DNA of 64,000 nt. Source: Xanthomonas boreopolis (GTDB taxonomy: Bacteria; Pseudomonadota; Gammaproteobacteria; Xanthomonadales; Xanthomonadaceae). Shown one piece after another: positions 8,714 through 20,981 of the stretch. The stretch is from assembly GCA_014654535.1 (NCBI GenBank), contig BNBA01000022.1:1-64000 (forward strand), written 5' to 3'. Made by a program: the position numbers and the translations under genes. The notes beneath the pieces were generated by a model. It saw nothing but the letters and a program-made list of their open reading frames with translations. It was not told where the DNA came from and did not search any database. The stretch's first letter is position 1, and each line of letters opens with the position of its first letter.

Positions 8714-9742
8714 ATGATAACCGCAGCCCCGATTTCCTTGCAGCCTTCCCCGCTCCGCGCCGCCGCCAGCCGCTGGCAGCAGGCCTGGCGCGAGGCCGTG
8801 CGCGACCCGCGCGAACTGCTCGGCATGCTGGGCCTGGACGCCGCGGCGGCGGGCATCTCCGACGAAGCGGCGGCCCAGTTCGCGCTGCGGGTGCCCCGCG
8901 GCTTCGTCGCGCGCATGCGCCATGGCGACCTGAACGACCCGTTGCTGCGGCAGGTGCTGCCGGTGGTCGAGGAGACGCGGGTGGTCCCGGGCTTCGCTCT
9001 CGACGCGGTCGGCGACGGCGCGGCGAAGAAGGCCACCGGCGTGATCCAGAAGTACCGCGGCCGCGCCCTGCTGGTCGCCACCGGCAGCTGCGCGGTGCAC
9101 TGCCGCTATTGCTTCCGCCGGCACTTCCCGTATGCGGAGGAGACCGCCGCACGCGACGGCTGGCGCGAGGCGGTGGCCGCGATCGCCGCCGATCCCGGCA
9201 TCGACGAGGTGCTGTTGTCCGGCGGCGACCCGCTGTCGCTGGCCACGCCGAAACTGGCCGAGCTGACCGAGGCCCTGCGCGCCATCCCGCACCTCAAGCG
9301 CCTGCGCATCCACAGCCGCTTGCCGGTGGTGCTGCCCGAGCGCGTGGACGGCGCGCTGCTGGACTGGCTGTCCGCGCTGCCCTGGCCGGTGGCGTTCGTG
9401 ATCCATGCCAACCATGCCAACGAGTTCGACGGTTCCGTCGACGCCGCGCTCGCGGCGCTGCGCGGCACCGGCGCGCAGTTGCTGAACCAGGCGGTGCTGC
9501 TGCGCGGCGTCAACGACGACGTGGAGGCGCTGGCCGCGCTCAGCGAGCGCAGCTTCGCCGCCGGCGTGCTGCCCTACTACCTGCACCAGCTCGACCGCGT
9601 CGCCGGCGTCGCGCACTTCGAGGTCGACGACGAACGCGCGCGCGCGCTGCACGCCGAACTGGCCGCGCGCCTGTCCGGCTACCTGGTGCCGCGGCTCGTG
9701 CGCGAGATCCCCGGCGACACCGGCAAGCGGCCTCTGGCGTAG
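8714..9742 (+). CDS. epmB: EF-P (R)-beta-lysine synthase, lysine 2,3-aminomutase family
   Basis: A 342-residue radical-SAM aminomutase that converts L-alpha-lysine to (R)-beta-lysine for EF-P modification. The [4Fe-4S] motif CAVHCRYCFRRHFPY has Cys 126, 130 and 133. The PLP-binding region and the LLSGGDPLSL and LPYYLHQLDRVAG segments are intact. The length fits EpmB (about 340) rather than the longer clostridial KamA (about 415). It is divergent from efp, the usual arrangement. A (GGGATTC)n repeat begins seven bases after the stop. Confidence 0.95.
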   Translation: MITAAPISLQPSPLRAAASRWQQAWREAVRDPRELLGMLGLDAAAAGISDEAAAQFALRVPRGFVARMRHGDLNDPLLRQVLPVVEETRVVPGFALDAVGDGAAKKATGVIQKYRGRALLVATGSCAVHCRYCFRRHFPYAEETAARDGWREAVAAIAADPGIDEVLLSGGDPLSLATPKLAELTEALRAIPHLKRLRIHSRLPVVLPERVDGALLDWLSALPWPVAFVIHANHANEFDGSVDAALAALRGTGAQLLNQAVLLRGVNDDVEALAALSERSFAAGVLPYYLHQLDRVAGVAHFEVDDERARALHAELAARLSGYLVPRLVREIPGDTGKRPLA

Positions 9743-9749
9743 GGCTATC

Positions 9750-9807
9750 GGGATTCGGGATTCGGGATTCGGGATTCGGGATTCGGGATTCGGGATTCGG
9801 GAAAAGC
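9750..9807 (+). repeat. (GGGATTC)7 heptamer array with GGGAAAAGC core
   Basis: Seven uninterrupted GGGATTC units run from 9750 to 9798, followed by GGGAAAAGC. This is the left arm of the genome's heptamer family; a right arm is degenerate here (GCGCTTTTCGCGGG near 9841). It lies between epmB and the convergent GGDEF-EAL gene. Confidence 0.9.
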
Positions 9808-9874
9808 ATCTTTGCCCGGCTCCAGTCGTCAAGCGGCCCGGCGCTTTTCGCGGGTTCTTGCTTCCTGTTTCCCC

Positions 9875-9937
9875 TAGGAGGGACCCCAGTCCCGACAGGG
9901 TCTTGCCGGCCATCCGTCGGGACTGAAGTCCCTCCCA
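9875..9937. repeat. GGGACT-type fold-back repeat
   Basis: TAGGAGGGACCCCAGTCCCG (from 9875) and the inverse GGGACTGAAGTCCCTCCCA (to 9937) form two hairpins facing each other around a short centre. A single copy of the right half recurs at 59902-59925, and a related one at 51722-51746. No gene is seen in 9743-9967. Confidence 0.65.
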
Positions 9938-9967
9938 CAACACGGCCCCAGACCCGGGCCCCGCCCG

Positions 9968-12079
9968 CTACGACAGCAGCCGCACCAGCTCGCCATTGCT
10001 CAGCGGATGGCTGAACCAGTAGCCCTGGCCGAGGTCGCAGCCGCGTTCGCGCAGCAGGTCGAACTGGCCTTCCCGCTCGATGCCCTCGGCCACCACGGTG
10101 ATGCCCAGCGAGTGCGCCATCGCGATGATCGCGGTGGTCAGCGCCAGGTCGTCCGGGTCGCGTTGCAGGTCGGCCACGAAGCTCTTGTCGATCTTCACCC
10201 CGTCCACCGGCGCCTGGCGCAGGTGGCTGAGGCCGGAGAAGCCGGTGCCGAAGTCGTCCAGCCAGACCTTGACCCCGGTGCGGTGCAACTGGTCGAGCAG
10301 GCTGGCGGCCAGCATCTCGTCGCCGATCAGCGCCGTTTCGGTCAGCTCCAGGTGCAGGCGCGAAGGCGGCAGGCCGGACTCGGCGAGGCAGCGCGCCACC
10401 ATGTCGGTCAGGTCGCCGCCGCGCAGCTGGCGCGACGACACGTTGACCGAGATGAACAGGTCCGGCAGGCCCGGCCGCTGCGGCCAGCGCACCGCGTCCA
10501 GGCAGGCCGCGCGCAGCACCTTCAGGCCGATCTCCTCGATCAGCCCGCTCTGCTCGGCGACGTCGATGAAGGTGGACGGCGGGATCATGCCCAGCGCCGG
10601 ATGCTTCCAGCGCAACAGCACCTCCGCCCCGACCATGGCGCGGTCGGAAGTGCGGTGGATCGGCTGGTAGACCAGCCGCAGCTCGCCGCGCTCCCATGCG
10701 CCGCGCAGCTCCTGCTCCATGTGCACGCGGCGCTCGAGCGCGTGGTCCATCGCGCGGCTGTAGAAACGATGGCAGTTCTTGCCGGCCATCTTGGCCTGGT
10801 ACATCGCGATGTCGCCCTTCTTCAACAGCGCGGTGGCGTCGTGGGCGTCGTCCGGGAACAGCGCGATGCCGATCGAGGTGCCCAGGAACACCTCGCGCTC
10901 CTGCACCTGCAGCGGCTTGCGCAATTCCTGCACCAGGCGCTCGGCCAGCCGTGCCGAGGCCGCCTGCGCCTTCCCGGTCCCGACCAGCATCACGAACTCG
11001 TCGCCGCCGAAGCGCGCGAGCACCGCGTCCTCGCCGCCGATGTCGCTCACCGCGGCGCCGATGCGGGCGGCGAACTGCAACAGCACCTGGTCGCCGGCCT
11101 CGTGCCCCAGGGTGTCGTTGACCCGCTTGAAGTCGTCGATGTCGGCGAACAGCAGCGCCAGCTGGCCCCCACAGTCGCGTGCGGCCTCCAGCCGCAGGTC
11201 CAGCGACTGGCGGAACGCCAACCGGTTGGACAACCCGGTCAGCGCATCGGTGTAGGCCATCCGCCGCACTTCGCGATCGTGGCGCTCGATGCCCTCGCTC
11301 ATCCGCCCGAACGCGCGCAGCAGCTCGCCCAGCTCGTCGCGGCGCGACGTCGTCCACGGCTTCACCGAGTAGTCGCCGCTCTCGATCCGCCGCGCCGCGC
11401 CGGCCAGCCAGCGGATCGGCGCCACCAGCGTGCGCTGGACATAGAACGCGACCGCCACGCCGCCGGCGACCAGCCCCGCCAGCAACAGCAGCAACCAGAT
11501 CATGTCGCGCTTGCCGACTTCGTCCAGGCGCCGGCGCAGGCGCTCGTTGGCCTCGGCCTCGATCTGCGCCGCCTGCGCCAGCGACATGCCGACCCGCACG
11601 CAGCCGATCAGGCGCTTGCCGCCCAGCACCGGCACCGCCACGTCCAGCACGTCGCCCACGGGGCGCACCTGCTGCTGCCGGTCCACCATCGCCGACAGGG
11701 CCAGCGGGTCCGGCAACGCCGGCTCCACCGAGCGCCCGCTCTCGTCGATGAGCAGGCGGCCTTGCGCGTCGTACAAGCGCGCGTAGCTCACCAGGCGCTG
11801 CCGCGCCGCGTTGTGGACCAGCCGCCCGGCCTCCTTCATGTTGGATTCCAGCAACGGATCGTCCATCACCTCGGCCAGCGCATTGGCGATCGACTCGCCG
11901 CGCGCGCGCAGGCCGTGCTCGAACAATTCGTGGATGGTGCCGCCGCTGAGCGCGCGCACCTCGCGCTGCATCGAGGCCTGGCGCTGCAGCAGCAGCGCCA
12001 GGATCCCCGCCAGCAGCACGAAGCCCAGGCCCATCCCCAGCAGGAAGCGGGCCTGCATGCCGAACCGGAACCGGGTCAT
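9968..12079 (-). CDS. membrane GGDEF-EAL cyclic-di-GMP protein
   Basis: A 703-residue inner-membrane signalling protein. It begins with a transmembrane segment (about 10-35), then a periplasmic sensor of roughly 150 residues, a second transmembrane segment (IWLLLLLAGLVAGGVAVAFY), a HAMP linker, GGDEF (RFGGDEF near 355) and EAL (EVLLRW near 481, with ELTETAL and LDDFGTGFS). The GGDEF signature is intact. No RxxD inhibitory site stands five residues before it. The EAL motif reads EVL but keeps the key glutamate and the later acidic residues, so phosphodiesterase activity is plausible. ATG at 12079 (MTRFRFGMQ) leaves a proper short cytoplasmic N-terminus. The direction of net activity is unknown. 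Confidence 0.9.
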   Translation of the reverse strand: MTRFRFGMQARFLLGMGLGFVLLAGILALLLQRQASMQREVRALSGGTIHELFEHGLRARGESIANALAEVMDDPLLESNMKEAGRLVHNAARQRLVSYARLYDAQGRLLIDESGRSVEPALPDPLALSAMVDRQQQVRPVGDVLDVAVPVLGGKRLIGCVRVGMSLAQAAQIEAEANERLRRRLDEVGKRDMIWLLLLLAGLVAGGVAVAFYVQRTLVAPIRWLAGAARRIESGDYSVKPWTTSRRDELGELLRAFGRMSEGIERHDREVRRMAYTDALTGLSNRLAFRQSLDLRLEAARDCGGQLALLFADIDDFKRVNDTLGHEAGDQVLLQFAARIGAAVSDIGGEDAVLARFGGDEFVMLVGTGKAQAASARLAERLVQELRKPLQVQEREVFLGTSIGIALFPDDAHDATALLKKGDIAMYQAKMAGKNCHRFYSRAMDHALERRVHMEQELRGAWERGELRLVYQPIHRTSDRAMVGAEVLLRWKHPALGMIPPSTFIDVAEQSGLIEEIGLKVLRAACLDAVRWPQRPGLPDLFISVNVSSRQLRGGDLTDMVARCLAESGLPPSRLHLELTETALIGDEMLAASLLDQLHRTGVKVWLDDFGTGFSGLSHLRQAPVDGVKIDKSFVADLQRDPDDLALTTAIIAMAHSLGITVVAEGIEREGQFDLLRERGCDLGQGYWFSHPLSNGELVRLLS

Positions 12080-12311
12080 CGCACCTGCGCCGTCAAGCAT
12101 CGACGCCGCCGGCGCATGTCGTCGGGACAGCACGGGCCGCACCTGGCCGCCCGCTCAATCGTGGAACCAACAAGAGCGATATCCCCCCGGAAAAATCCGC
12201 CAGAGCCTAGCGGAAACCCGATGGCGGTGGAACGGCAAAGGAGCGCGCAGCCTTCGCTTCCCCGTGCGCAGGCGTTCCGTACCCGGCCGCATTCGACGCC
12301 GGGGCCGCCGC

Positions 12312-13082
12312 CTATTCCTCGGAAGGCATGTACTTGCGCGCCAGTCCCGCCATGCGCTGGGCGTCGGACAGGATGCCCCGCAGCAACCGGACTTCCTGCT
12401 CGGTCGGCTCGGCCTTGGCGAACAGCCTGCGCAGCTTGCGCATCGCCGAGTCCGGCGAGCGGCCCTTGTGGAAGTCGATCTCGTCGAGCGTTTCGCCAAG
12501 CTGGCCGAACAGGCCTTCCATCTGCGCATGGCTGGCCGGGCCCTCGCGGAACCCGGGCTCGCTCGCCTGCACCGGCGCGTCCGCGGCCGCCAGCATCGCC
12601 AGCCGCACCTCGTAGGCCAGCACCTGGACCGCCGCGGCCAGGTTGAGCGAGCTGAAGTCCGGATCGGAGGGGATGTGCACCGCCAGGTGGCACAGCTGCA
12701 GTTCCTCGTTGGTCAGGCCGGTGCGTTCGCGACCGAAGACGACCGCGACCTCGCCGCCGGCCTGGGCCCGGTCCACGGCCCGCTTGCCCGCCACCGCCGG
12801 CAGCAGCTCTTCCAGTTGCACGCGCCGCGAACGCGCGGTGCAGCCGAGCACCAGGGTGCAATCGGACACGGCCTCGGCCAGGGTCGCGAACACCGGCGCG
12901 TCCCCGAGCAGGTCCTCGGCCCCCGCCGAGCGCCGGTAGGCCTCCTCGTCCGGCAGGCGCTCGGGCGCCACCAGCACCAGCCGCGCCAGGCCCATCGTCT
13001 TCATGGCCCGGGCGGCGGCGCCGATGTTGCCCGGGTGCTGGGTGCCGACGAGGACGAAACGGATGCGACGCGAGACAGACAT
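12312..13082 (-). CDS. trmJ: tRNA (cytidine/uridine-2'-O)-methyltransferase
   Basis: A 256-residue SpoU-family knotted methyltransferase that modifies position 32 of several tRNAs. The three SPOUT motifs are clear: QHPGNIGAAARAMKTMG, FGRERTGLTNEELQLCH and IPSDPDFSSLNLAAAVQVLA. The C-terminal helical extension ends ARKYMPSEE, as in TrmJ. It is divergent from suhB with a 116-base gap, a neighbourhood common in gammaproteobacteria. The 12080-12311 gap after it holds no recognisable gene or terminator. Confidence 0.95.
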   Translation of the reverse strand: MSVSRRIRFVLVGTQHPGNIGAAARAMKTMGLARLVLVAPERLPDEEAYRRSAGAEDLLGDAPVFATLAEAVSDCTLVLGCTARSRRVQLEELLPAVAGKRAVDRAQAGGEVAVVFGRERTGLTNEELQLCHLAVHIPSDPDFSSLNLAAAVQVLAYEVRLAMLAAADAPVQASEPGFREGPASHAQMEGLFGQLGETLDEIDFHKGRSPDSAMRKLRRLFAKAEPTEQEVRLLRGILSDAQRMAGLARKYMPSEE

Positions 13083-13114
13083 GAACGGCCATTCGGGAGC
13101 GGATCGGCCGTAGA

Positions 13115-13123
13115 TGGTAAACT
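13115..13123 (+). promoter_or_regulatory. candidate extended -10 promoter of suhB
   Basis: TGGTAAACT provides an extended -10 (TGn + TAAACT) about 75 bases before the suhB start, in the divergent trmJ/suhB gap. No convincing -35 was seen. The call rests on this motif only. Confidence 0.4.
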
Positions 13124-13198
13124 GCGCGGCCGGCCCCGCGCCGGACCGCTCTTTTCCCCCGCCAGTCCTGTCCTTCTGCCTTCACGGGAGTCTTCGCC

Positions 13199-14014
13199 AT
13201 GCAGAAACCCGCCGTCACCGTCATGGTCAAGGCCGCCCGCCTCGCCGGCAACGTCCTGTTGCGCAACATCAACAAGCTCGAAGCCCTGAACGTGGTGCAG
13301 AAGGGACGCATGGACTACGCCAGCGAGGTGGATGCCGACGCCGAGAAGGTGATCGTCAAGGAACTCAAGCGCGCCTACCCCGACTACGGCATCTTCGGCG
13401 AGGAAGGCGGCCTGCAGGGCAACGGCCGGCAGATGTGGGTGATCGACCCGCTCGACGGCACCAGCAACTACCTGCGCGGTTTCCCGCACTACTGCGTCTC
13501 GATCGCGCTGGTCGAGAACGGCGAGCCGACCGACGCGGTGATCTTCGACCCGCTGCGCAACGAGCTGTTCACCGCCAGCAAGGGCGCCGGCGCGGTCCTC
13601 AACGACCGCCGCATCCGCGTCACCGAACGCAAGGACCTGGAAGGCACCGTGATCAACACCGGCTTCCCGCCGCGCGAGCGGGCCCGGGCCAGCGCCCAGC
13701 TCAAGTGCGTGGACGCGCTGCTGGCGCACGCCGAGGACATCCGCCGCACCGGCTCGGCCGCGCTCGACCTGGCCTATGTCGCCTGCGGCCGCGCCGACGC
13801 CTACTTCGAGGCCGGCGTGAAGGCCTGGGACATCGCCGCCGGCGTATTGCTGGTGCGCGAGGCCGGCGGCCGCGTCTGCGATTTCAAGGGCGCCGCGCCG
13901 GCGCGCATGGACAACAAGGGTCCGGAAACGCGCCAGATCGTGGCCGGCAACATCAAGGTCGCCGATGCGCTGCAGAAGGTGATCGTCAACAGCGGCTACG
14001 CGCGCGAGTTCTGA
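13199..14014 (+). CDS. suhB: inositol-1-monophosphatase family protein
   Basis: A 271-residue Mg-dependent phosphatase with the family motifs [19 protein letters not shown] and [15 protein letters not shown]. SuhB hydrolyses myo-inositol-1-phosphate and in E. coli also takes part in rRNA antitermination complexes. GGGAG lies eight bases before the ATG at 13199. It ends at a strong bidirectional terminator (14067-14104) shared with the convergent acyl-CoA dehydrogenase gene. Confidence 0.95.
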   Translation: MQKPAVTVMVKAARLAGNVLLRNINKLEALNVVQKGRMDYASEVDADAEKVIVKELKRAYPDYGIFGEEGGLQGNGRQMWVIDPLDGTSNYLRGFPHYCVSIALVENGEPTDAVIFDPLRNELFTASKGAGAVLNDRRIRVTERKDLEGTVINTGFPPRERARASAQLKCVDALLAHAEDIRRTGSAALDLAYVACGRADAYFEAGVKAWDIAAGVLLVREAGGRVCDFKGAAPARMDNKGPETRQIVAGNIKVADALQKVIVNSGYAREF

Positions 14015-14021
14015 GGGGCAC

Positions 14022-14136
14022 GGGATTCGGGATTGGGGATTCGTAAAAGCGATGCCCGGTCCCTGTAGCAGGAAGGCCGCCACGAGGGCGGCCTTCCTGC
14101 TTTTACCGAATCTCGAATCCCGGATCCCCAATCCCA
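14022..14136. repeat. heptamer fold-back element enclosing a terminator
   Basis: The left arm GGGATTCGGGATTGGGGATTC (in part; 14022-14042) runs into GTAAAAGC. The right arm GCTTTTACCGAATC continues with CGAATCC and CCCAATCC to 14136. The arms face each other around a perfect terminator hairpin. This is the best-formed copy of the family and shows its plan: heptamers, AAAAGC core, centre, GCTTTT core, inverse heptamers. Confidence 0.85.
14067..14104. terminator. rho-independent terminator between suhB and the acyl-CoA dehydrogenase gene
   Basis: A perfect 15-bp stem (AGCAGGAAGGCCGCC / GGCGGCCTTCCTGCT) with a five-base loop is followed by TTT. On the minus strand the stem is followed by ACAGGG rather than a T run, so it works best for suhB but could slow both convergent transcripts. 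Confidence 0.85.
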
Positions 14137-14139
14137 GTC

Positions 14140-15288
<1,149 letters not shown>

Positions 15289-15380
15289 GTGGGGACCCTC
15301 CCGGGGCATGGGCGACGGCCCCCGCTCGAGCCGCCCATGGAGGCGCCGCCCTGCGGGGAGGCCGCAATTCTAACCACAAC

Positions 15381-15396
15381 CATTCGCATGCGTATG
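15381..15396. promoter_or_regulatory. 16-bp near-palindrome, possible operator
   Basis: CATTCGCATGCGTATG reads the same on both strands except at one pair (T/T). It lies between the divergent acyl-CoA dehydrogenase gene and sahR, about 93 bases before the dehydrogenase start. It is unlike the sahR operator at 15426, so a second regulator, perhaps TetR-type, may act here. Confidence 0.4.
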
Positions 15397-15425
15397 TAGG
15401 TTGACCCCGGCCGCCTGCCCCGCGA

Positions 15426-15457
15426 AAATATCTCGATATCGCGATACAGAGATATTT
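15426..15457. promoter_or_regulatory. palindromic operator abutting the sahR start
   Basis: Perfect 9-bp arms AAATATCTC (15426-15434) and GAGATATTT (15449-15457) flank a 14-base centre that itself holds GATATCGCGATA. The right arm ends directly at the sahR ATG, so a bound protein would cover the ribosome site and probably the promoter. This A/T-rich patch stands out in high-GC surroundings. Autoregulation by the ArsR-type product is the simple reading. Confidence 0.75.
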
Positions 15458-16453
15458 ATGGACCTGGAAGACTGGTCGACCCGCCTGAAGGTCTTCGCCG
15501 ACGCCACCCGCGTGCGCCTGCTGGCCCTGCTCGAGCAGGAGGAGCTGACCGTGGCCGAGCTGTCGGCGATCACCCGCCTGGCGCAACCGCGCGTGTCCAC
15601 CCATCTCGCCAAGCTCAAGGAAGCCGGCCTGGTCCGCGACCGCCGCGCCGGCGTCTCGGCCTACTACCGCTTCGACGAGGCCCAGCTCGACCCCGCCCAG
15701 CGCGCGCTTTGGCAGGCGCTGAGCACCGGCAGCGACGATCCGCTGCTGCGCCAGGACGCCGAGCGCGTCCCCGCCGTGCTGGCGATGCGCGCGGCCGACC
15801 AGAACTGGGCCGACACCGTGGCCGGCGACATGGAGCGCCACTATTCGCCGGGCCGGACCTGGGAGGCGCTGGCGCGCACCGCGCTGCCGCTGCTGGAGAC
15901 CGGCGACGTGCTCGACATCGCCTCCGGCGACGGCGTGCTGGCCGAACTGGTGGCGCCGCATTCGCACCGCTACGTCTGCATCGACACCAGCGCGCGCGTG
16001 GTCGCCGCCGCCAGCGAGCGCCTGCGCAAGCTCAAGAACGTGGAGGTGCGCGAGGGCGACATGCACGCGCTGCCGTTCGCCGACCGCAGCTTCGACCTGG
16101 TGGTGCTGATGCACGCGCTCACCTATGCGGCCAAGCCCGCCCAGGCCGTGGCCGAGGCCGCGCGCGTGCTGCGCCCCGGCGGCCGGTTGCTGCTGTGCTC
16201 GCTGGCCAAGCACGAACACCGCGCAGCGGTGGAGGCCTACGGCCACGTCAACCTCGGCTTCACCGACAAGGAACTGCGCAAGTTCGTGGACAAGGCCGGG
16301 CTGGAGGTCTCCAGCCTGGAGACGGTCACGCGCGAAAAGCGCCCGCCGCACTTCGAGGTGATCTCGCTGATCGCGGTGAAGCCGGGACCGGGGAACGGGG
16401 ATCCGGGACTCGACAGAGGCAAGAGCGGTTCGCCGCGGAGATCGGGATCATGA
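15458..16453 (+). CDS. sahR: SahR-like ArsR-family regulator with SAM-methyltransferase domain
   Basis: A 331-residue fusion: ArsR-type winged helix (about 5-80; helix-turn-helix at [20 protein letters not shown]) and a class I methyltransferase fold (about 100-300; motif [17 protein letters not shown]). The metal-binding ELCVCDL box of metalloregulators is absent. Published SahR proteins with this architecture repress methionine-cycle genes and respond to S-adenosylhomocysteine. Its place at the head of the metH operon fits that role. The last 23 residues (from about 309) are Gly/Pro/Ser-rich and are encoded by a heptamer repeat, so the family domain ends earlier. The stop overlaps metH1 (ATGA). 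The ATG at 15458 abuts the operator. Confidence 0.85.
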   Translation: MDLEDWSTRLKVFADATRVRLLALLEQEELTVAELSAITRLAQPRVSTHLAKLKEAGLVRDRRAGVSAYYRFDEAQLDPAQRALWQALSTGSDDPLLRQDAERVPAVLAMRAADQNWADTVAGDMERHYSPGRTWEALARTALPLLETGDVLDIASGDGVLAELVAPHSHRYVCIDTSARVVAAASERLRKLKNVEVREGDMHALPFADRSFDLVVLMHALTYAAKPAQAVAEAARVLRPGGRLLLCSLAKHEHRAAVEAYGHVNLGFTDKELRKFVDKAGLEVSSLETVTREKRPPHFEVISLIAVKPGPGNGDPGLDRGKSGSPRRSGS

Positions 16454-16491
16454 CGCCCTCCCCGATCCCCGATCCCCAATCCCCCATCCCG
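16383..16491. repeat. heptamer element at the sahR/metH1 junction
   Basis: GGGACCGGGGAACGGGGATC plus GGGACTCG (16383-16412), then AAGAGC, then an inverse arm with CCCGATCC, CCCGATCC, CCCAATCC and CCCATCCCGG (16460-16491). It spans the ATGA overlap and therefore encodes the C-terminus of SahR and the first 14 residues of MetH1. Confidence 0.8.
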
Positions 16492-17580
16492 GCTTCTCCG
16501 CCCTGGCTGCAGCCGCGGCGCGCCGAGAAACTGATCCAGGCACTGGGCGAACGCATCCTGGTCATCGACGGCGCGATGGGCACGATGATCCAGCGCTACC
16601 GGCTGGAGGAAGCCGACTATCGCGGCGAGCGCTTCGCGCACGGCTACGACGGCGCGCACGTCCATGGCCCCGGCTGCGACCATGCCCCGCAGGGCCATGA
16701 CCTGAAAGGCAACAACGACCTGCTGCTGCTGACCAGGCCGGAGCTCATCGCCGAGATCCATCGCGCCTACCTGCAGGCCGGCGCCGACCTGGTCGAGACC
16801 AACACCTTCAACGCGACCTCGATCAGCCAGGCCGACTACCACCTCGAACACCTCGTCTACGAGCTCAACAAGGCCGGGGCCCGGGTCGCGCGCGCCGTCT
16901 GCGACGAGATCGAGGCCGCCACGCCGGACAAGCCGCGCTTCGTCATCGGCGTGCTCGGCCCGACCAGCCGCACCGCCTCGATCAGCCCGGACGTCAACGA
17001 TCCCGGTTGCCGCAACACCAGCTTCGACGAACTGCGCGCCACCTATCGCGAGGCCATCGAAGGCCTGATCGACGGCGGCGCGGACACGCTGATGGTCGAG
17101 ACGATCTTCGACACGCTCAACGCCAAGGCCGCGCTGTTCGCGATCGAGGAAGTCTTCGACGAGCGCGGCGGGCGGCTGCCGGTCATGATCTCCGGCACGA
17201 TCACCGATGCCTCCGGCCGCACCCTGTCGGGGCAGACCGCCGAGGCGTTCCACGCCTCGCTCGCGCACGCCCGGCCGCTGTCGATCGGGCTGAACTGCGC
17301 GCTCGGCGCCAAGGACCTGCGCCCGCACGTGGAAACGCTGGCCACGGTCGCCGACTGCTACGTCAGCGCGCACCCCAACGCCGGCCTGCCCAACGCCTTC
17401 GGCGAGTACGACGAAAGTCCGGAGGAAATGGCCGCGACGCTGAAGGAATTCGCGCAGTCCGGCCTGCTCAACCTGGTCGGCGGCTGCTGCGGCACCACGC
17501 CGGACCACATCCGCGCGATCGCGCAAGCGGTGGCGGGCATCGCGCCAAGGCATCCCGCCGCCCTCTCCCATGCAGCATGA
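16450..17580 (+). CDS. metH: methionine synthase, homocysteine-binding half (split MetH)
   Basis: A 376-residue homocysteine S-methyltransferase domain, matching the first module of E. coli MetH (about residues 1-350). It binds zinc and homocysteine. [26 protein letters not shown], the GLNCALGA cysteine and the [15 protein letters not shown] cysteine pair are all present, so the metal site is complete. The first 14 or so residues ([14 protein letters not shown]) come from the heptamer repeat and are unlike MetH. The split at the end of this module is known in Xanthomonas relatives. Here a short SDR gene separates the halves. Confidence 0.93.
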   Translation: MTPSPIPDPQSPIPASPPWLQPRRAEKLIQALGERILVIDGAMGTMIQRYRLEEADYRGERFAHGYDGAHVHGPGCDHAPQGHDLKGNNDLLLLTRPELIAEIHRAYLQAGADLVETNTFNATSISQADYHLEHLVYELNKAGARVARAVCDEIEAATPDKPRFVIGVLGPTSRTASISPDVNDPGCRNTSFDELRATYREAIEGLIDGGADTLMVETIFDTLNAKAALFAIEEVFDERGGRLPVMISGTITDASGRTLSGQTAEAFHASLAHARPLSIGLNCALGAKDLRPHVETLATVADCYVSAHPNAGLPNAFGEYDESPEEMAATLKEFAQSGLLNLVGGCCGTTPDHIRAIAQAVAGIAPRHPAALSHAA

Positions 17581-17587
17581 GGTAGCC

Positions 17588-18186
17588 ATGAAGATCCTCC
17601 TCGTCGGTGCCAGCGGCACCCTCGGCCAGGCCGTCGCAGGCCTGCTCTCGCGCAAGCACGACGTGATCGCGGCCTCGCGCCGCAGCGAAACCCATCCGGT
17701 GGACCTGCGCGACGACGCCAGCGTCAGGGCGCTGTTCGAAAGGACCGGCCCGCTCGACGCCATCGTCGCCACCACCGGCAACGTCCATTTCGGCCCGCTC
17801 GACGCGATGGACGCCGCCCAGTTCGACGCCGGCCTGCAGGACAAGCTGCTCGGGCAGGTGCGCCTGGCGCTGGTCGGCCAGCACCATCTCCGCGACGGCG
17901 GCTCGATCACGCTGACCACCGGCATCCTCGCCGAACAGCCGATCGCGCACGGCGCCAACGCCACCGCGGTCAATGCCGCGATCGAGGGCTTCGTGCGCGC
18001 GGCAGCCTGCGAGCTGCCGCGCGGGCTGCGCATCAACGCGGTCAGCCCGAACGTGCTGCAGGAAGCCTGGGACGCCTACGCCGACTATTTCCCCGGCTTC
18101 GAGCCGGTATCCGCCGCGCGCGCCGCGATCGCCTACCAGCGCAGCGTCGAGGGCATACAGAGCGGCCAGGTATTCAAGGTCTGGTG

Positions 18187-18187
<1 letters not shown>
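17588..18187 (+). CDS. short SDR-fold protein lacking the YxxxK catalytic pair
   Basis: A 199-residue short-chain dehydrogenase-like protein. The nucleotide-binding [10 protein letters not shown] motif is present. The usual active-site segment YxxxK is replaced: the aligned stretch reads [13 protein letters not shown], with Asn at the positions of Tyr and Lys. A family of about 200-residue SDR proteins (PRK07578-like) shares this change, so it is not decay. GAGG precedes the ATG at 17588. The stop overlaps the metH2 start (TGATG), and the gap after metH1 is seven bases, so all three genes are co-translated. Its role is unknown; sitting between the MetH halves suggests only co-expression with methionine synthesis. 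Confidence 0.85.
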
Positions 18188-20976
<2,789 letters not shown>

Positions 20977-20981
20977 CCGCG

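Noticed and set aside
9750..9798. Phase-variable repeat switching a gene
   Set aside because: The (GGGATTC)7 tract lies after the epmB stop and before a convergent gene's end, so unit loss or gain would not change a reading frame.
15289..16449. SAM/SAH or cobalamin riboswitch controlling metH
   Set aside because: The 5' region is occupied by the SahR operator directly at the ATG; no SAH- or B12-riboswitch-like conserved core was found here or before the ethanolamine genes.
15458..16453. Metal-sensing ArsR/SmtB repressor
   Set aside because: The cysteine metal-site box is missing and the C-terminal half is a SAM-methyltransferase fold, which points to a SahR-type regulator.
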